A stretch of DNA of 64,000 nt from assembly GCF_002078875.1 (NCBI RefSeq), contig NC_034414.1:24039116-24103115 (forward strand), in the 5' to 3' direction. The stretch is from Numida meleagris. Its lineage: Eukaryota; Chordata; Aves; Galliformes; Numididae. Positions 1 through 13,800 of the stretch are shown in pieces. The position numbers were made by a program, and so were the translations under genes. A model generated the notes under the pieces. It did not search any database. It was not told the DNA's origin and saw only the letters and a program-made list of their open reading frames with translations. Position 1 is the stretch's first letter, and the number at the start of each line of letters is the position of its first letter.

Positions 1-3000
1 GCACAACGGGCTCTAGTGCTGGAAGACCCCTTTAAGTAGGGTAGAGGAAAGTAGGTCGTTTTTCCCAGCATATCTACGTGGGGAGTTTTGTCCTTGTGTA
101 CTTCAGAAATGCAGCAAAATGAGATGGGAGCTCTGGAGACTTGAGCTTAGAGCCTGGTGGCCGCTCTGCACGACCTGCGCAGAGCTGTGCTCCTGGTGGA
201 AAGCTGCCTCTTTGTTTAGTCTCTGTAAGGCTCTCCATCTGAGGCAATTAGGATTAGCAGGCACATTTCATGCTCTGAAAAGTCAGAAAGGGAAAGAAAA
301 AGGAGTTTTACAGAAGGAGTTGCCTGCCAGGCACAGATTCCACTCTGTTTTTGTGCAGAGAATAAACACAGATGTGAAGGTTAAAAAGCAGACTTCCAAC
401 AGCCTTTACTGAAGGGCTTGGAAATGGTGCAGGGGACCTAGTGACAGAGGAGAGTGGAGGCATTGCAAGGGACACGGAGCTGGCAGAGGGAGGAGCCCAA
501 ATGACACTCAGCGCAGATTAGCAACCGAGACCTTGCTAGTTCACCTTCAGAGGGACTGCATGAAATTTAAACTCTGGCAGGAGAGATGTGGCATTTTGAC
601 TTCCAGAGTCACCTACTGTTTTGGGAAGCTGGAAAGGGAGGAGAACTGTGAACATACCCTCATATGTAGGTTCAAACAGAGGTGAAGGAAGAAAATACAC
701 GCTTCTTTGAAGACTGAAAAGTTCAGCTCACTTCTGCCTTTTCATACCGTCTTCATTTAGAAGTGTAAACTCCTTCCTCCAACCCTTTATTCACTGCTTT
801 TTGTTAGGACTTCTTTCTGCTACAGACAAAATCATCTAAAAGGCTGAAATATGCAGACATGGTTGAAACAAAACATTAAATGAAATGAAGTGCAGATTGG
901 AATGTATTTTTAGTGCTTGAATATTTTCCCTAAAAGCCTGTGCTGTAGAAAACATGTTTTACTGCTTGAATCATATGGTAATATGAGGCATGCTTTTGAC
1001 ACATGCTGCTGTCACATGGAAATAAAGAAATGGTCTCAAAACAAGCAACAGTATCTACAGATGCTTCTTTTAATGGCTCTGGCAGCTTGCTGATTGGAAG
1101 ACTCGCACCTTGACTACTATTCCCAGCAAGAGGCCCAAATGAACTAAAAGGAAAGCTTGCTTGCCCACCCACTTCTTAAGCAACTTGTGACGACTGTCTA
1201 TCAGACGTTAACAGATGTTAGTTTCTGTTTCCATAACCTTTTCCTATCAAGCTCTTCTAATGATCTCTATTTGCAGGAAGATTTCACTTGACTTTAGCCT
1301 GGTAACATTTAATTCCACCTGTGTGCTTCACGGGGCACCTCCATCTCTTTAGAAATGTTATACAGAATCAGAATCCCAGATGTCACATGGTACTCACTAA
1401 GCAAAGGGGTTTTGCTGTTTAAAATGCGTATTTATGTCTGCTACTAGATAGTGTAAAGTAACTCACAGAGTGGAACTTTTCCATAGAAATTCCTCTCTAC
1501 TGCGGCTAAAAAGTTTGGAAATGACAAATGAGAAGGATGAACACCTGAGCCCATCCAGTCCTTGTTCGCAGAAGTTTTCTTAGAAGGAAAAAATTACAGT
1601 TAGAAGCTTCATTTGAATTGTCTGAATATAAGCAACACTAAGACTTGCAAGCAAAATTTGATGAGTTGTACTAACTACCCTGTAAGAACAAATTTTTAAC
1701 TGTGCAAATTTAGAATCCTCTAAAGCAATGCATCTACCCAAGGTAAATTATTACATATCGTAACAAGATACAACTATTACTTTCAGTTCAGTTGCCAAAG
1801 TCAGTTTCACTGGGTCGTTCATCCCTTCTCTTTCCCAGCAGCTACTGAACAATCATCTTGCTTTCCACTCATTGCTGATCTGAGGCTTGAGTACAACACT
1901 ATGATATGCCCATAGTTCAGGTGGTATTTCTCACTTCCTGGATTTTTCTTGATGGCAAGAGATTATGAACCTCACAGATAAAACAATTTTTTTGCACAGT
2001 ATTTTCTAAATCCAGTCAGACTTTCATTGTGGCAAGGCTGTTTTTGAGGTTATGATGGGTAGTGATTTAGGAGGTTGAAATGAATAATTCCTTTACTGCT
2101 TTTTTTTTGTTCTGTTCAGCAGTATATATCTGATACTGGATGTTTACAGAGGTTCTTAGCAAGTTGGAGATTGGGACCATCTTGCCCTTACTAACAGTAG
2201 CTGAGAATGTGGAGGTGTAGCTATAGGAAAGACAAAACTGCTTATTCCTTACTGGTCACCCTGAGTAGGATGAGTACTTCCTAAGCAGTGATGTTTGCTT
2301 GCTTCAGTGCTTATATTCAGAGGCTATAATAAGGTAACTTACTTGTCAGCCATGAGAGTGTAGTGCTTTTCCTCATCTGACAAGTTCTGTGTGAATATTG
2401 CTGGCTGAGCTCTTGCTGGTTCTGGAATCTCACCATTCTCTTTCATAGTTGGTTTTCCAATATCCCTGTGTATCAGGATGGCATGAGTAGGGGCATCTCT
2501 GTAGGGTGAGCAACAGTAGAGAAATAGGAATTCTCTTTCCTGAGGAGAAAATTATCTGCTTAATTGGTGAAGTGCAAACAATTTGGACAAGAGACGAATG
2601 TGTCTGAAAAGGACCTTCACCTCTTCTAGTTTCCCTGAGGGACAGCTAGACCCCACCATCAAAGGCAGATGCTTCCCGTACGCATTTCTGTTTCAGCTGT
2701 TACACAGCTTAGTCTGTCTGATAGACAGAGGAATGTCTCTAATATCAGGATGTCGAGAAGCCGTCAGGAGTGTACTGGGAATGGAGGCTTTGGGCAGGGC
2801 ATTTGTTCATTTATTGTTTGTATTCTTGCAAATAAACTGATTTATTTTTGAAGTCTGAAACTTGTAGCAGGAAAATTCCCTTTCGCATGTCATATTTGCA
2901 TTATTCATGTTGTGAATGAAGCCCTTGGGCACTTGACTGAGCTCCTATTAGGGTATACATCTTTGCTACCTGCAGCTGAGGCCTCTTTAAATTCCCATCT

Positions 3001-6000
3001 GTGATAAAGCTGTGGAACCGGGCATGCTAAGTGTTGCTCCTGCTAAAAGGAATTTTTGCAATAGGAGTGAACATGAATGGGGAATTGCATTTCTTCTTAT
3101 TCTGTACGTCTAGGGTAAAGGAAAAACAACAGCCTTTTGAAGAGTTCAGCTTTCAGAGAGCATAGACCTCTCTGGGGCTTTCTCAGTTCACATCATTGAA
3201 CTACGCTTAGCAATGTTTTTGTGCATCCATTCATATAATTTTGCCCACTTGCTATTTAAAACATGCTGGGAAATTGAAACAAATGGTCTCTTCAAATGGC
3301 TGCTTACTGAAACGAATCCTTGAAAATACGAGGTTGCTATGCATACTGTTTCTACAGTGTTAGCCCAGTTATAGATAGTTAGCTCTGCCACTTCCAAGGC
3401 AGTGTCTTTGTGGTAGCCTGGAATACAGATTTGCTGTGACTTATCAAAAAAATAATTCAGGAACGCATGTTTTTACTGTCCCCAAAGCCAGGCTGCCCTG
3501 TGGAATACTTCAGGGTTGGATATGTGCAAGAAGCTGTTACAGCCCCAACTAATTGACTAGGATACAATGGTCAGTAGTAACATTTCATCTGGCTTCAAAT
3601 GGCTTTGAAAGTGGTTGAGGGAATCTGATGTATTCTTACAGCAAAGAGTTTTATTCTTGGTTTATCAAATAGGCTTGTCCCGTGTTTGGGGTTTATTGGA
3701 GACTAGGTAGTAGTAAACGTAGGATTTGCATAAGTAAAACTCAACATCTGTGATAGATCCCTTCTGCAAGCCTTGAATAACCTCAGTATCATTAGCTACA
3801 GTTACAAATGGGCACATAAAGAGGTAATTACTTTTCAAAGGTACTCATGCTTAAAGATACAAGTACTGATCTAGGGGGAATTTTATACCAGGGTCTAATC
3901 GCTTTCTCAAATTGAGTCACAAATTAGCTCAGGGACTTCTCCAACTTCCTCAAAGGCATCTGCCTTATCTTTAAGCATCTTAATAAATTTTACTTGACTA
4001 TGAAGGAATCTGCCAGACAATAAAAACTTGAGGAAATGATCTAGTCTGGGAAAAAAAAAAAAAAAGTTTAACTCCATTTTCTGTTAAGTTTATGACGGAG
4101 AAATTTTTGTCATATGTAGATGGTCCACATTCTTGAAACCAAAGGCTGTGTAGCTAGAGACTATTAGCTCATCCACTGAGAGCCTCATAGCAGTAGTCTC
4201 AAAGTATCCTGCTCTTCACCACTTCAAAAATACCTTGTAAAGTGATTTTGCAGCCTTTTTTTCCCTTTCAGTCTTAAGTCTGACATGAGCTGGTATGGCT
4301 TGATTCATAAATGAGCAATAGCTTACTGACAAAGGTTCATTTCTCCACATGGCAAGATTAGTTGGACCCTCTGAGGGGATTGAGACTGATGGATAAAGAA
4401 CTGGCACGTGTAGGTGGCCTATAAGAAAAGGTGGTGTTTTTTCTTTTCCCTAAGCCTTTGTTAAGACTTTTTTCCCCCACTCTTTAAACTCTCCTGTCAT
4501 GTGCTGAGTGGGGGTGGGTGGAGATCAGGGCGGTGGGGGGAGAAGGGGGGCTGCTGAAAGCATTTATCTTCATTTCTGCTATCATCCAGTGTTTATTATG
4601 CCATGATAGACGTACGCAGGAAAGCTGCCAATCAAACCTACATTCACTGCATTTCAATTGGCCTTTGCTTTGGATTTCAGCATGTTGAAATCTACATCTC
4701 CTCTGCAGAAAAAGGTCGTTCTGTTCATGGCAATGACAAGCCCGAGACCCTCGGGTACCCGTCGCAGTCACTTGTGATTCTGTCAAACAATGCAGGATCC
4801 AGGGATCAGTACAGACTGTCAAGTGCTTGGTGAGAACTGTTGCTTGTGAGAGCTGATCTGCAGCCACCCAGATTTAAGTAGCTGAACTGTGGGTTTTGCC
4901 TCAAGTTACAATAGGATGTAAGAGGCATCAGCACTTTCTTATGCTCATACTCAGTCTGAAACCCAGTTGGGGTGAACCGGCTGAGAAGCGTCCTTGAGCT
5001 GCACAGCAAACAAGCTCTATAACATTGATGATTTAACATTCCTGTTAATTTTTTTTTATCATGTTCTTAAGTCTTTCCTATCAACCAACAGAGAAATCAA
5101 ACACAAAAGGTTAGGACAGCGTAGTTGTGTACTGGGGATTATTTTCTTTCCTAAATTAAATGTCTCAAATGTTTTCATGCCTTTAATTGTCTCTACTGTA
5201 GGACAGTGCATGCGTGCATGTGGGAGGCTTCTGGCAGGGTTTGTGAAACGATAGAAATGTTATTCCCTTTTGTTGTATGTAACTAGATATAATTTAATAA
5301 TTATGGTTTTCAAATACATGATTAGTGTAAGTGGAGGTAATTACTTAGTAAAAACAGGTAGATCATGGAAATGCCATTAGTGTAAGGCCCCCTTGTTCAG
5401 ATTCTTTTAGAAATTGACCAAATCTTTCTGAACATATGCTTTTTACTCTACGGACCTTGTTCCCTCAAGATCCTCTTTTTGCTAAAGACATTTGTTACCT
5501 GCAGCACTAGCATTAGTTGGTGGCTCCTGCTGACTCTGGAATTTGTGCAAGGCTGGCCTGTAGATGGAGAGGAGCTGCTGCTTTTCTCTAGTAGCTTTTC
5601 CTGTGTAGGATGTAAATACGTTAGGAAATGCAAGGAGATGAGAGGTTCAGCTGAACACTATAACACACCTGAAGGTTCCAGGGAAAAGGAAAACAAGACC
5701 AGAATATCTACAGAAAAACAAAATGAAAAACATTTGCCAGCAGCTCTTTTGATGGTATTTGTAGCTGTAGGTGCAACCGTAGTATGAGCCAGATGAATTT
5801 GCTGTTTGTGGAGCAGTGGGTGATGTTGCTAGGCTTCTGTGATGCAGAGGGAGTGTGAGATTGCTCTGCTAGTGTATGTTCTTCTCCAGCTCTTATATTA
5901 TTGGCTATGCCAGCAAAGTTTATTGTCATTGCAAAACAGGCAATGACCTTGTGATGCTGTTCTGTAACAAGAAGATAAGTATTCTGGAATCAGGTGTCCT

Positions 6001-7763
6001 GATTAGCGCTTCTGTGGCCTGTCTTCACTGAGAGTTTCCTGGCCTGATCCAGCCGGTTGAGGCAGTCGTTACTAGTTGGTGATGCTAGGTACAGTTTCTG
6101 TGCAGCAGGTGCTGCTGCTCGAAACTTGCACAGAACTAGTTTTTTGTTCTCCCTCTGGTGGTTGGAAGCAATGCAGCAAGAGGTGCCCTTGTGTACCAGC
6201 TGCGAGCTTGTAACAAGGAGACTTTTGAAGACAAAGGAACACAAAATTTAATTGTCCTTCTTCCACTTCTGGTTGCAAAATGTAATTTCATTAATGCATT
6301 GTCTGCATTTTCCAGTGCATATCTTTTGTTTAGAGGAGCCCTTTGTTTTGTGGGGTATGGAGAACAAAGCTTCGGGCACATGTGAGAGCAAAGGAAACAG
6401 CCTTGCTTCTGCCCTCCCAGTGATACATGAGCATCTGATGGGCAGAAGCAGAGGCTGAGCTGGCCATGTGTTGTTCTTTCACTGGTACTGCTGTGGCAGC
6501 AGTCCTGGGCTAGTCCCCGTGGGTGAGTGAAACCTCTGTGTGCTTCCCAGCCGACTGTGGAGATGCCTCAATCCAGTCTGATGAGCCCCTGCTGGCTGTG
6601 CTTTTCCTCATGTGTGCATGGGGGTGATCTTGTTTTGTTCCCCTTATCAAATTCTCATAGCTTGAGCATCTCTGAGTGCTAGGATGTGTTTGTAGTATGC
6701 TGGCTTCATGCAGTTGAAGGTCTTAGAGACTAGAATTAGCAAAAAATTTTTGACTGTAGTACTATAATGGGAGAACTGTTTCCTTTTCCCACTTGTCACC
6801 ACAAGGATTGCATTTAATGCCTCTGAGCTTCTTTTACTTGTATGCCTACTTAAGTTGCAAGTGGCAGTTCCTTTCTGCCTGGAGAATTAGGTTCTTGGTG
6901 CTAGTTTCTGAAGTATTAGGCTTAGCTGTGTGCTCTGGGCTGTTGCCCAAATTCTAGGGTGGCTAGTGTGGGGCACATCGTTTGCCTGGATCCAGCGCAT
7001 CCCCTGCCTGGGGTAGGTTGGTGGAGCAGTAAAGGGAGGAAAACCCTGGAGCCAGATCTGATGTCCTCCGTACCAGGCAGAAGTAACTCATCTCCCACCT
7101 ATGAAAGTACGAGTAATTTATAAAGTTTCTGTTTTCCCTGCATGTATGAATTACCAAAGCCCACAGCCTGAACTTGTAGTATTCTTCTGTTTCAGAGTCT
7201 CCAAAAAAAGGAGTACCTGCTTCAGGGGTGTAGGATTGGGTTCTGTAGTGGGCTCTAATTTCACTGTCATTTCAGATAGAGTTTCTAATATTTTTGTTAT
7301 AATCTTTACTGTGTGGCATATATTGTAGGCAGCCTGAATCCTTCTTTGTAGAGTTTAGTGGTAGCAAGGAACATGTCTGCAAATGTGTGTGATTTGCCAG
7401 GGCAACATTATTGCCTTCATAGCTGTACTAGAAAATTTGGTGTCTATGAAAATACATCTTAACTAGCATTGAATGTCCTTGGACCAAATGAATCTGATTG
7501 AGATTTCTGCCTTGTGAACCTGTGCAAATATTATTGCTTATCAACCTTCTTTTCTTTCTGAAATATTTTGCAAGGAGATTCTTGTTAATTTCCTGTTTTC
7601 TATGGCTTATTTAAGAGACATTGCCATTTCTGTAAATAAAGTTTCTTTAAGAATCCCAAACTTCGTGTTTGATTTTGGAAAGCTCTTTGTTTTGTCACTT
7701 CAGCTTTTTTCTGGATGATCTTTTGAAGATTAATTTGATAATTATTTTTCCTCCTTTCCCTAG
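1..7763 (+). other. AMBRA1: AMBRA1 intron (3' part) before exon a
   Basis: No segment here encodes recognisable AMBRA1 sequence ending in the phase needed to join 7764 (one base of a split codon before GT). ORFs are short and lack similarity I recognise. It contains an A15 run at 4051-4065 and otherwise unique-looking AT-leaning sequence. I see no tRNA, CRISPR-like array or confident CR1 copy. The intron must extend beyond the left edge of the window. Confidence 0.75.
4051..4065. repeat. A15 homopolymer
   Basis: Fifteen consecutive A. The preceding sequence shows no clear retrocopy body. Confidence 0.9.
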
Positions 7764-7874
7764 GTGCTGTGATTGGAGATGGACAGTCAGCTGTGGCCAG
7801 CAATATTGCCAACACAACCTACCGGCTTCAGTGGTGGGACTTCACGAAGTTTGACCTGCCAGAAATCAGCAATG
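7764..7874 (+). CDS. AMBRA1: AMBRA1 coding exon a (start of C-terminal WD40 half)
   Basis: The exon follows a pyrimidine-rich acceptor (cctttccctag, ending 7763) and is followed by gtaagc at 7875. The first two bases complete a codon begun in the upstream exon (probably glycine). Then come [20 protein letters not shown] and [16 protein letters not shown], and the final G is shared with the next exon. This is about human residues 842-877. Known structural work on DDB1-AMBRA1 places the start of the second propeller segment near 853, so this exon carries the entry strand of that half. It is 111 bp long, a multiple of three, so skipping it would keep the frame. The preceding coding exon was not found in the 7.76 kb to its left. 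Confidence 0.95.
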
Positions 7875-10800
7875 GTAAGCTAGAAAGGACACCAGTACTC
7901 TCTTTTATGTCCAACTGGAGTTGCCGTAAGCACTATGATCTTTGGAAGGTAGCTATATGCTGCAGGGGTTTACTTGATTGTCTTGCTGCAGTGGGAACTG
8001 TAAAATGCATAGCCTTTTGGGAAAGTTGACAATGACAGAATGCATTCAGAGCTGTTATTGCTCTGTCTAGCTTTTGCATTCTTGCTGTCAGCAAATCCTT
8101 GTGTAACTGGGGCTGTATGTGAGTAATCTCATGAGAATATATAATCCTTGTAAAAAAAAAAAAAAATCTGTATACAGTCCCCTAATTCTTCTACCAACAA
8201 GTTTCTAGAGGGATGACTGGCATACAGTCTTCATACTTCTGCATTAGAACCTACTAATAAACTGGGACTGCGTCTTCCATGTTACTGGTATTACTGTGGG
8301 TTAAAATGCTGCAGTGTGTTCTGGTAATCAGAATCCTGGTCTGTTGCAAGATGAGGGAAGTAGGTGTAACTTTTAGCAATTTGCCAAAGCAGTGATTTGT
8401 GCCATATCTCAGGTGGAAGCCACTTCTGGGTCAAAAGTAAGCAGTATTACTGGTTTCTGGCTTTTGATTTATTGTTTTGTTGTTGTTTTGTTTTGTTGTT
8501 TGTTTTCCCTTCTTATTCCGTTTATTGAATTAGGCTATAGTTTTGAATGCATTCTTTGCTAGCTCTTGCATTGGAAGAGGCTTTGTTATGCAGATGCAAG
8601 AATATTGATGCTTGTGATCAGCTGATCAAGGAATGACTTTTTGGGAGATTAGAACTAACTTGGCTAGAAGGCTATTTTTAATCCTCAATGGAATCCTGAT
8701 AGAGGTTGCTGCACAGCTGCTGGAATGTTTGTGGCAGCCTGGTATGAAGATAGAAGATAGGAATGTTTGTGCAGTGATTTTTAACTTGGACCATCTCTGT
8801 GCACGTATTTTAGGTTTAACTACTTGACTTCCTTTCAGAGGGAACAGAGATTCTGTTTGCAGAAAGTAGCTAGGAAAAGGCCAGCAGTAGCCCATCCTTT
8901 TAAAAAAGATGTTTCTTACTGTGTCATTCATATAGACAAGGTCTGATGCCTGTCTCATAATCTTTCTACATGTTTTTATAGAATGTTGTGGTCTGATGTT
9001 TACAGTCCGGTGGGAAATGAAAGCCCAGCTTTTAGAAGGTTATGCTTGGTGTTGTAAAGGGGAAAGGTGCTTTGTATTTTGTCTGAGAAGCATTCTGTCA
9101 TAGGAAGGAGGAGGCAGTGTAATCTTGAAAGTAGAATATTTCACTGAACTCAAACGTGCCAGTGCTATGACATGTCCTGTTAAGTTTCAAACTTTGTAGC
9201 AATAGCGTAAGGTTTTAGGCCAAGGACCAACGTACAAGGTGAAGTTTTGCCATGTGGTAGCAACGGTTTCCATGATCCATCCTGAAGTGAAGAGGAAAAG
9301 AAGGAAGCATCTTGCTCGGATTCTTGGAGACTCCTCTGCAAGCTTGTAGAGTATTTGAAGAGTGCTACAGCTGCTAATAGCTTTTCTGGCCTCATCTGAC
9401 TGTTCAGGAGCAGGCTGCTGTTTTTTCGAAGGGGAAAAAAAATCACAAGATGTTTATAATTTACAGAATTCTGTAGAAAATAAAGACCATTTGCTGTTCA
9501 AGGCATCAGTATTTATCTTCTCCATCTCCTCTACCAAAACGCTTCCGTTCTGAAATCATTTCCAATTAGCTGGATATTGGGCTAAGGCTTCTTTTGTCAT
9601 TGTTCTCTTCTTGCAGGCCCATCCCCAGCCTTTCTCAATCCACACTTTGTGCTTTGTAGTACTTAGAATTGTAGGCTTGTTTGAGTTGGAAGGAACCTTT
9701 AAAGGCCATCTACTCCAACTTCCCTGGAGTGAACAGGGACACCTACAGCTAGGTCAGGGTGCTCAGATCCCGGTCCAGCCTGACCTTGAATGTCTCCGGG
9801 GACGGGGCATTCACTCCCCTCCCAGGGCTGCATGTTCCAGTGCCTCACCACCCTTATTGTAAAAAACTTCTTCCTTATATCCAGTCTAAATCCCCCCTCT
9901 TTTAGTTTGAAACCATTTCCCCTTGTCCTGTCACAGCAGACTCTGCTGAAGAATCTGTCCCCTTCTTTCTTACAGTCCCCATTTGGATACTGAAAGGCTA
10001 TCAGGTCTCCCCAGAGCTTTCTCAGGCTGTACTTGATTGTCTCTCTTGACTTAATGCCATTTGGAAATGTTTGGTTTTACTCTGCTTCTTTGTTCTTACG
10101 TGCTCAGCCCAACTCTAGCTTTTCTAGATTTGTTAGCTGTATCTTCCTTTGTCACAGTCAAGTAGGGATGTATGAACATGGAACAGCTGGATTAATCCTA
10201 ACACTGCAAGTCTGCCAAACCAGAAAGATGTTAACGTAGCCTAGGGCTACTGATCCTTCCCTTTATAACCTGATGGTAGTGCTGATGATGATCTGTGTTT
10301 TTAAACATGAGGCCATTTTATATAATAAACTTGTTTCTTCAAAGAAGTTTTGCCTCAGTGGTCTGCTTGTGCCACTCAGTAAAATGTTGATACAGGTGCC
10401 CAAATTAATAGACATACTGCAAAACTAAGTGTATAACAGTGCAGTGGTGGATTGGAGATTTTTTCAGACTGTCTGTGGTCTTGGGTACAAAGAATTTTTC
10501 CAAGTAAAGCATTTGACCTCAATAGCTCCTTTTTCCATCGTTTTCTGTAAATCAGAGATGATCATATGAGAGTCTGCTTACAGAGAGGGTGCTGTTGCAC
10601 TTCCTGGGAAGGACTTGAGCCACAAGTGGTTTGGGAGTTAAGGCAGATGAAATGATGCAGCTGAAATTTGAAATTGCCTGCCAGCTCCACTTCCCATCAG
10701 AGAAATGGCTCTGTGGCCGACCTCCATCTCAGAGCAGCTCTTCTCCCTGTTATAATTAAACAAAGAGAAAGTAGTTTGGAAATAGGATGTTTTTCTCTAA

Positions 10801-13800
10801 AATGCGAAGTGACAGCAGTGTGCTTAGTGCAGCCCCGCAATCTCGGCACCCTCAGAGGCCTGGCCTGACCTTTGGTCATGCACAGGCCTCAGTTCTGGGG
10901 CAGGGACCTTGCTGATGCCAAACCCAGCAAGTGCACTCAGGACGACTCTGACGGTCCTGGGGAAATGACTCTGGAGGGACCTGGGGAATTTGAGCCTCCA
11001 GCCAATCATTCTCTGTCAATTACAGAACACAAAAGAGATGCCTTCAGTTTTCTTCTCCCCTTTCACCAGTTCTGCTTTTAATAATTCCAAAATGAACATG
11101 ATCCAGCCTTCAGCTGTATCTGTCGGTCATATCAGCATTGGACTGGGGAGTTTGGTAGCAGAGGCAAAGCTATCTCTGGCCATTTAGTTAATATTCTTCT
11201 ATTAGGTGCTGCTGCTGTCACTACCTCAGATCCTTAAAATTGCTCACAGCTAGTAGGTCAGTATTGAATCAGTGACCACTACAGAATACTACCTTTCCAC
11301 AGGTAAAATATCTGAAGGTTTTGTCTGTTGTTTTTGTCTTTTGAATATAGTTTCTCTCATGCTACTTGTTACTTCCATTTCATAGAATCATAGAATCATT
11401 AAGGTGAAAATCATCAAGTCCAACTATCAGCCCATACCCACCATACCCACTAAGCCACATCCTGCAGTGCTACATCCACACATTTCTTGAGCACCTCCAG
11501 GGATGCTGACTACACCACCTCCCTGGGCAACTGTTCCAATACCTCAGTACTCTTTCTGAGAAGATATTTTTCCTAGTATCCAACCTGAAATTCTAACCAC
11601 TGTGGCTGAGCTGTTCTAGTTCTTCCATAATTAGTCACAAGTCAGGAGTTTGTCTTCTCTTGTAACACTGACTGGGACTTGAGGAAGGTGATTTGGTCGC
11701 TACTTATTGATTTATGGTGTGATGCAGAACAACTTACAAGAAGATAAAAAGCTGTTAAGAAGGCATCATCTTCAGGGGTGGTGAGGAGAGGATGGAAGCC
11801 TGTACCCAACACTGTATCCTTGGTTATTTTTGGCGAACAGCGCTGTACTGCTGGCATTTCCAGGCCTTTTCTGGCTTCAAGTGGGATTATGCTGTAGGTG
11901 TGAGCACTCCATGTTGGCACAAGAGCTTGATTAATTTGTTCTCTGATGTTTCTTTTGATCTATTCTGTCAGCTCTGGATGCATTAACAACAAAAGAAAAC
12001 GAGATGAAAGGGCAGCCTTGTTGCAAATTGTTTTCCAAAAATAGCAGTTTTTTCCCCTAAAGTCTTCTCTTTTGACTTCATTTTAATAGATGGAACCTCA
12101 GCTCAAAGAAATCAAATAGTCATATGCATAGGTGTCTTGATCATCTATCTCCCTGACTTAGGAGTCTCTTAGATGGTGTTCCTTGAGGTTTTTTTGATGA
12201 CACAGTAGGTTCCTTTGGTCCTGGGTGTCTGTGCTGCCCGAGTCCCTCATCCTTTGCAAGTTATGGAAGAGCGAAGAACCATAATGCCAGTGTGAATGAG
12301 ATCTTGTAAGAATGAAATAAAGGGCACTCTTCTTCTTCAGTGTGACTTGCATCTGTGATGTTTTATGTTCCAGGCACACATCAAGGGGGAAAGATAGTTC
12401 ACTTCTGGCAGAGGAGCTCACAGTCTGTTTTTCTAAGAGCCATTCAGCCTATGCATTAAAACTTAAAAAGAACAAGACACGTAGTCATGTTGGACATCAT
12501 TGTGAAGAGCTCAACAAAAGCCTCTGTTCCGCATGCTGTGCTGAAGGAGGAAAGGAAGTAAAGAAGAAAACAAAACAAAATAGGTAGACAATAAGTGAAC
12601 ATGTGCTATATGATAAATAGGCTATTGGTGAATTAAGATTTCTTAGGTTACAGAAGATTAGAGTAGAATTCCAGAGAAATAAGTGAGAAAAGACCCTCTT
12701 AACCACTGTCTAGTTCCCTGCAAGCGCATCCTATATTTTTCTTAGTCTGTCTTAAAGTTAGTTAAATTCTCAACCCCTTCCACTTTTGTTGAAAAACCAT
12801 TATAGAATCTTGCAATTCTGATTTAAAAAGAAATAAGTCTAATTTCTAAACTTAATGGTTGCTTTTACCCACTTACTCACCTGCCAGTGTTACTTTTGAA
12901 GAAAATTATAACTTATGTTCTCTGGCACTTATTGGAACTTTTTGTAAATGCAATCCTATTTCCTCTCCATTTTTTTTAAATAATGATAAAATAAATGCCA
13001 CGTTTTCCCCAGTCATTTTTTAACTATTTGCTGGACTTGGTACCATTTAGGGTTTAATCTATCTTGAGCATGGGTGACTAGAACTATGCTCAGTGTTCTG
13101 CACATGCTCTCAGCAGAAGCTAGTATGGTAGCACTGACATTTCCATGGTGAACGTGCACCCCAGTGCAGCTCAGGATTGCCATCTCTTTCACTGTCATGC
13201 CAAGTGAGTGCCTCAGTCATTGCTGTGATCACCAAAGTTGATCCTGTTTCCAACTGATGAGCTGGTAGGTAAAGCAGAATTTTAAAAATATCACACTCCA
13301 GAATTCTTGCATTTCACTTCTTTTATACTTCTGTATAGTTCAGTTCTCCATTTGTGATCCAGTCATGCCCTGTTAAGTTAACCAACTTTATCAAAGAATT
13401 CATCAACCACCTGCGCTCTTTGTGCTTAACCGATTGAAAAAGATAATAAATAGGATAGGTTTTGAAATGAGTCGCTGAAGAACTCTGCAGGAATCCTCCC
13501 AGTTTGATGGAAATTACAACAGTGCGATGTATTGTCGTGTATCCTGTAGCTAGTTCATTGCATATGTACTGTAGTGCTTGTGTTGATGTCCATCTTTTGT
13601 GGTAATGGGGTATTTCAATTAAGCCGGAAGGGGGGGAATTGGAAGGCATATTTTAATTCTGTCTTTTTGAAATGAGGTAGTGCAATCCTTAATCTTTATT
13701 CTGTGTTCTTTCTCTTCAACGAGCTTCAGAATTTTGTCATCTTTTGGACTGTCTGTTCTTTGAAGGGCCATGTGTATTTTAAGTTATTTCAGCACTGGCA

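Noticed and set aside
1..7763. Search for the preceding AMBRA1 coding exon
   Set aside because: No segment encoded recognisable AMBRA1 residues with a donor in the phase needed to join 7764; the exon is presumed to lie left of the window.
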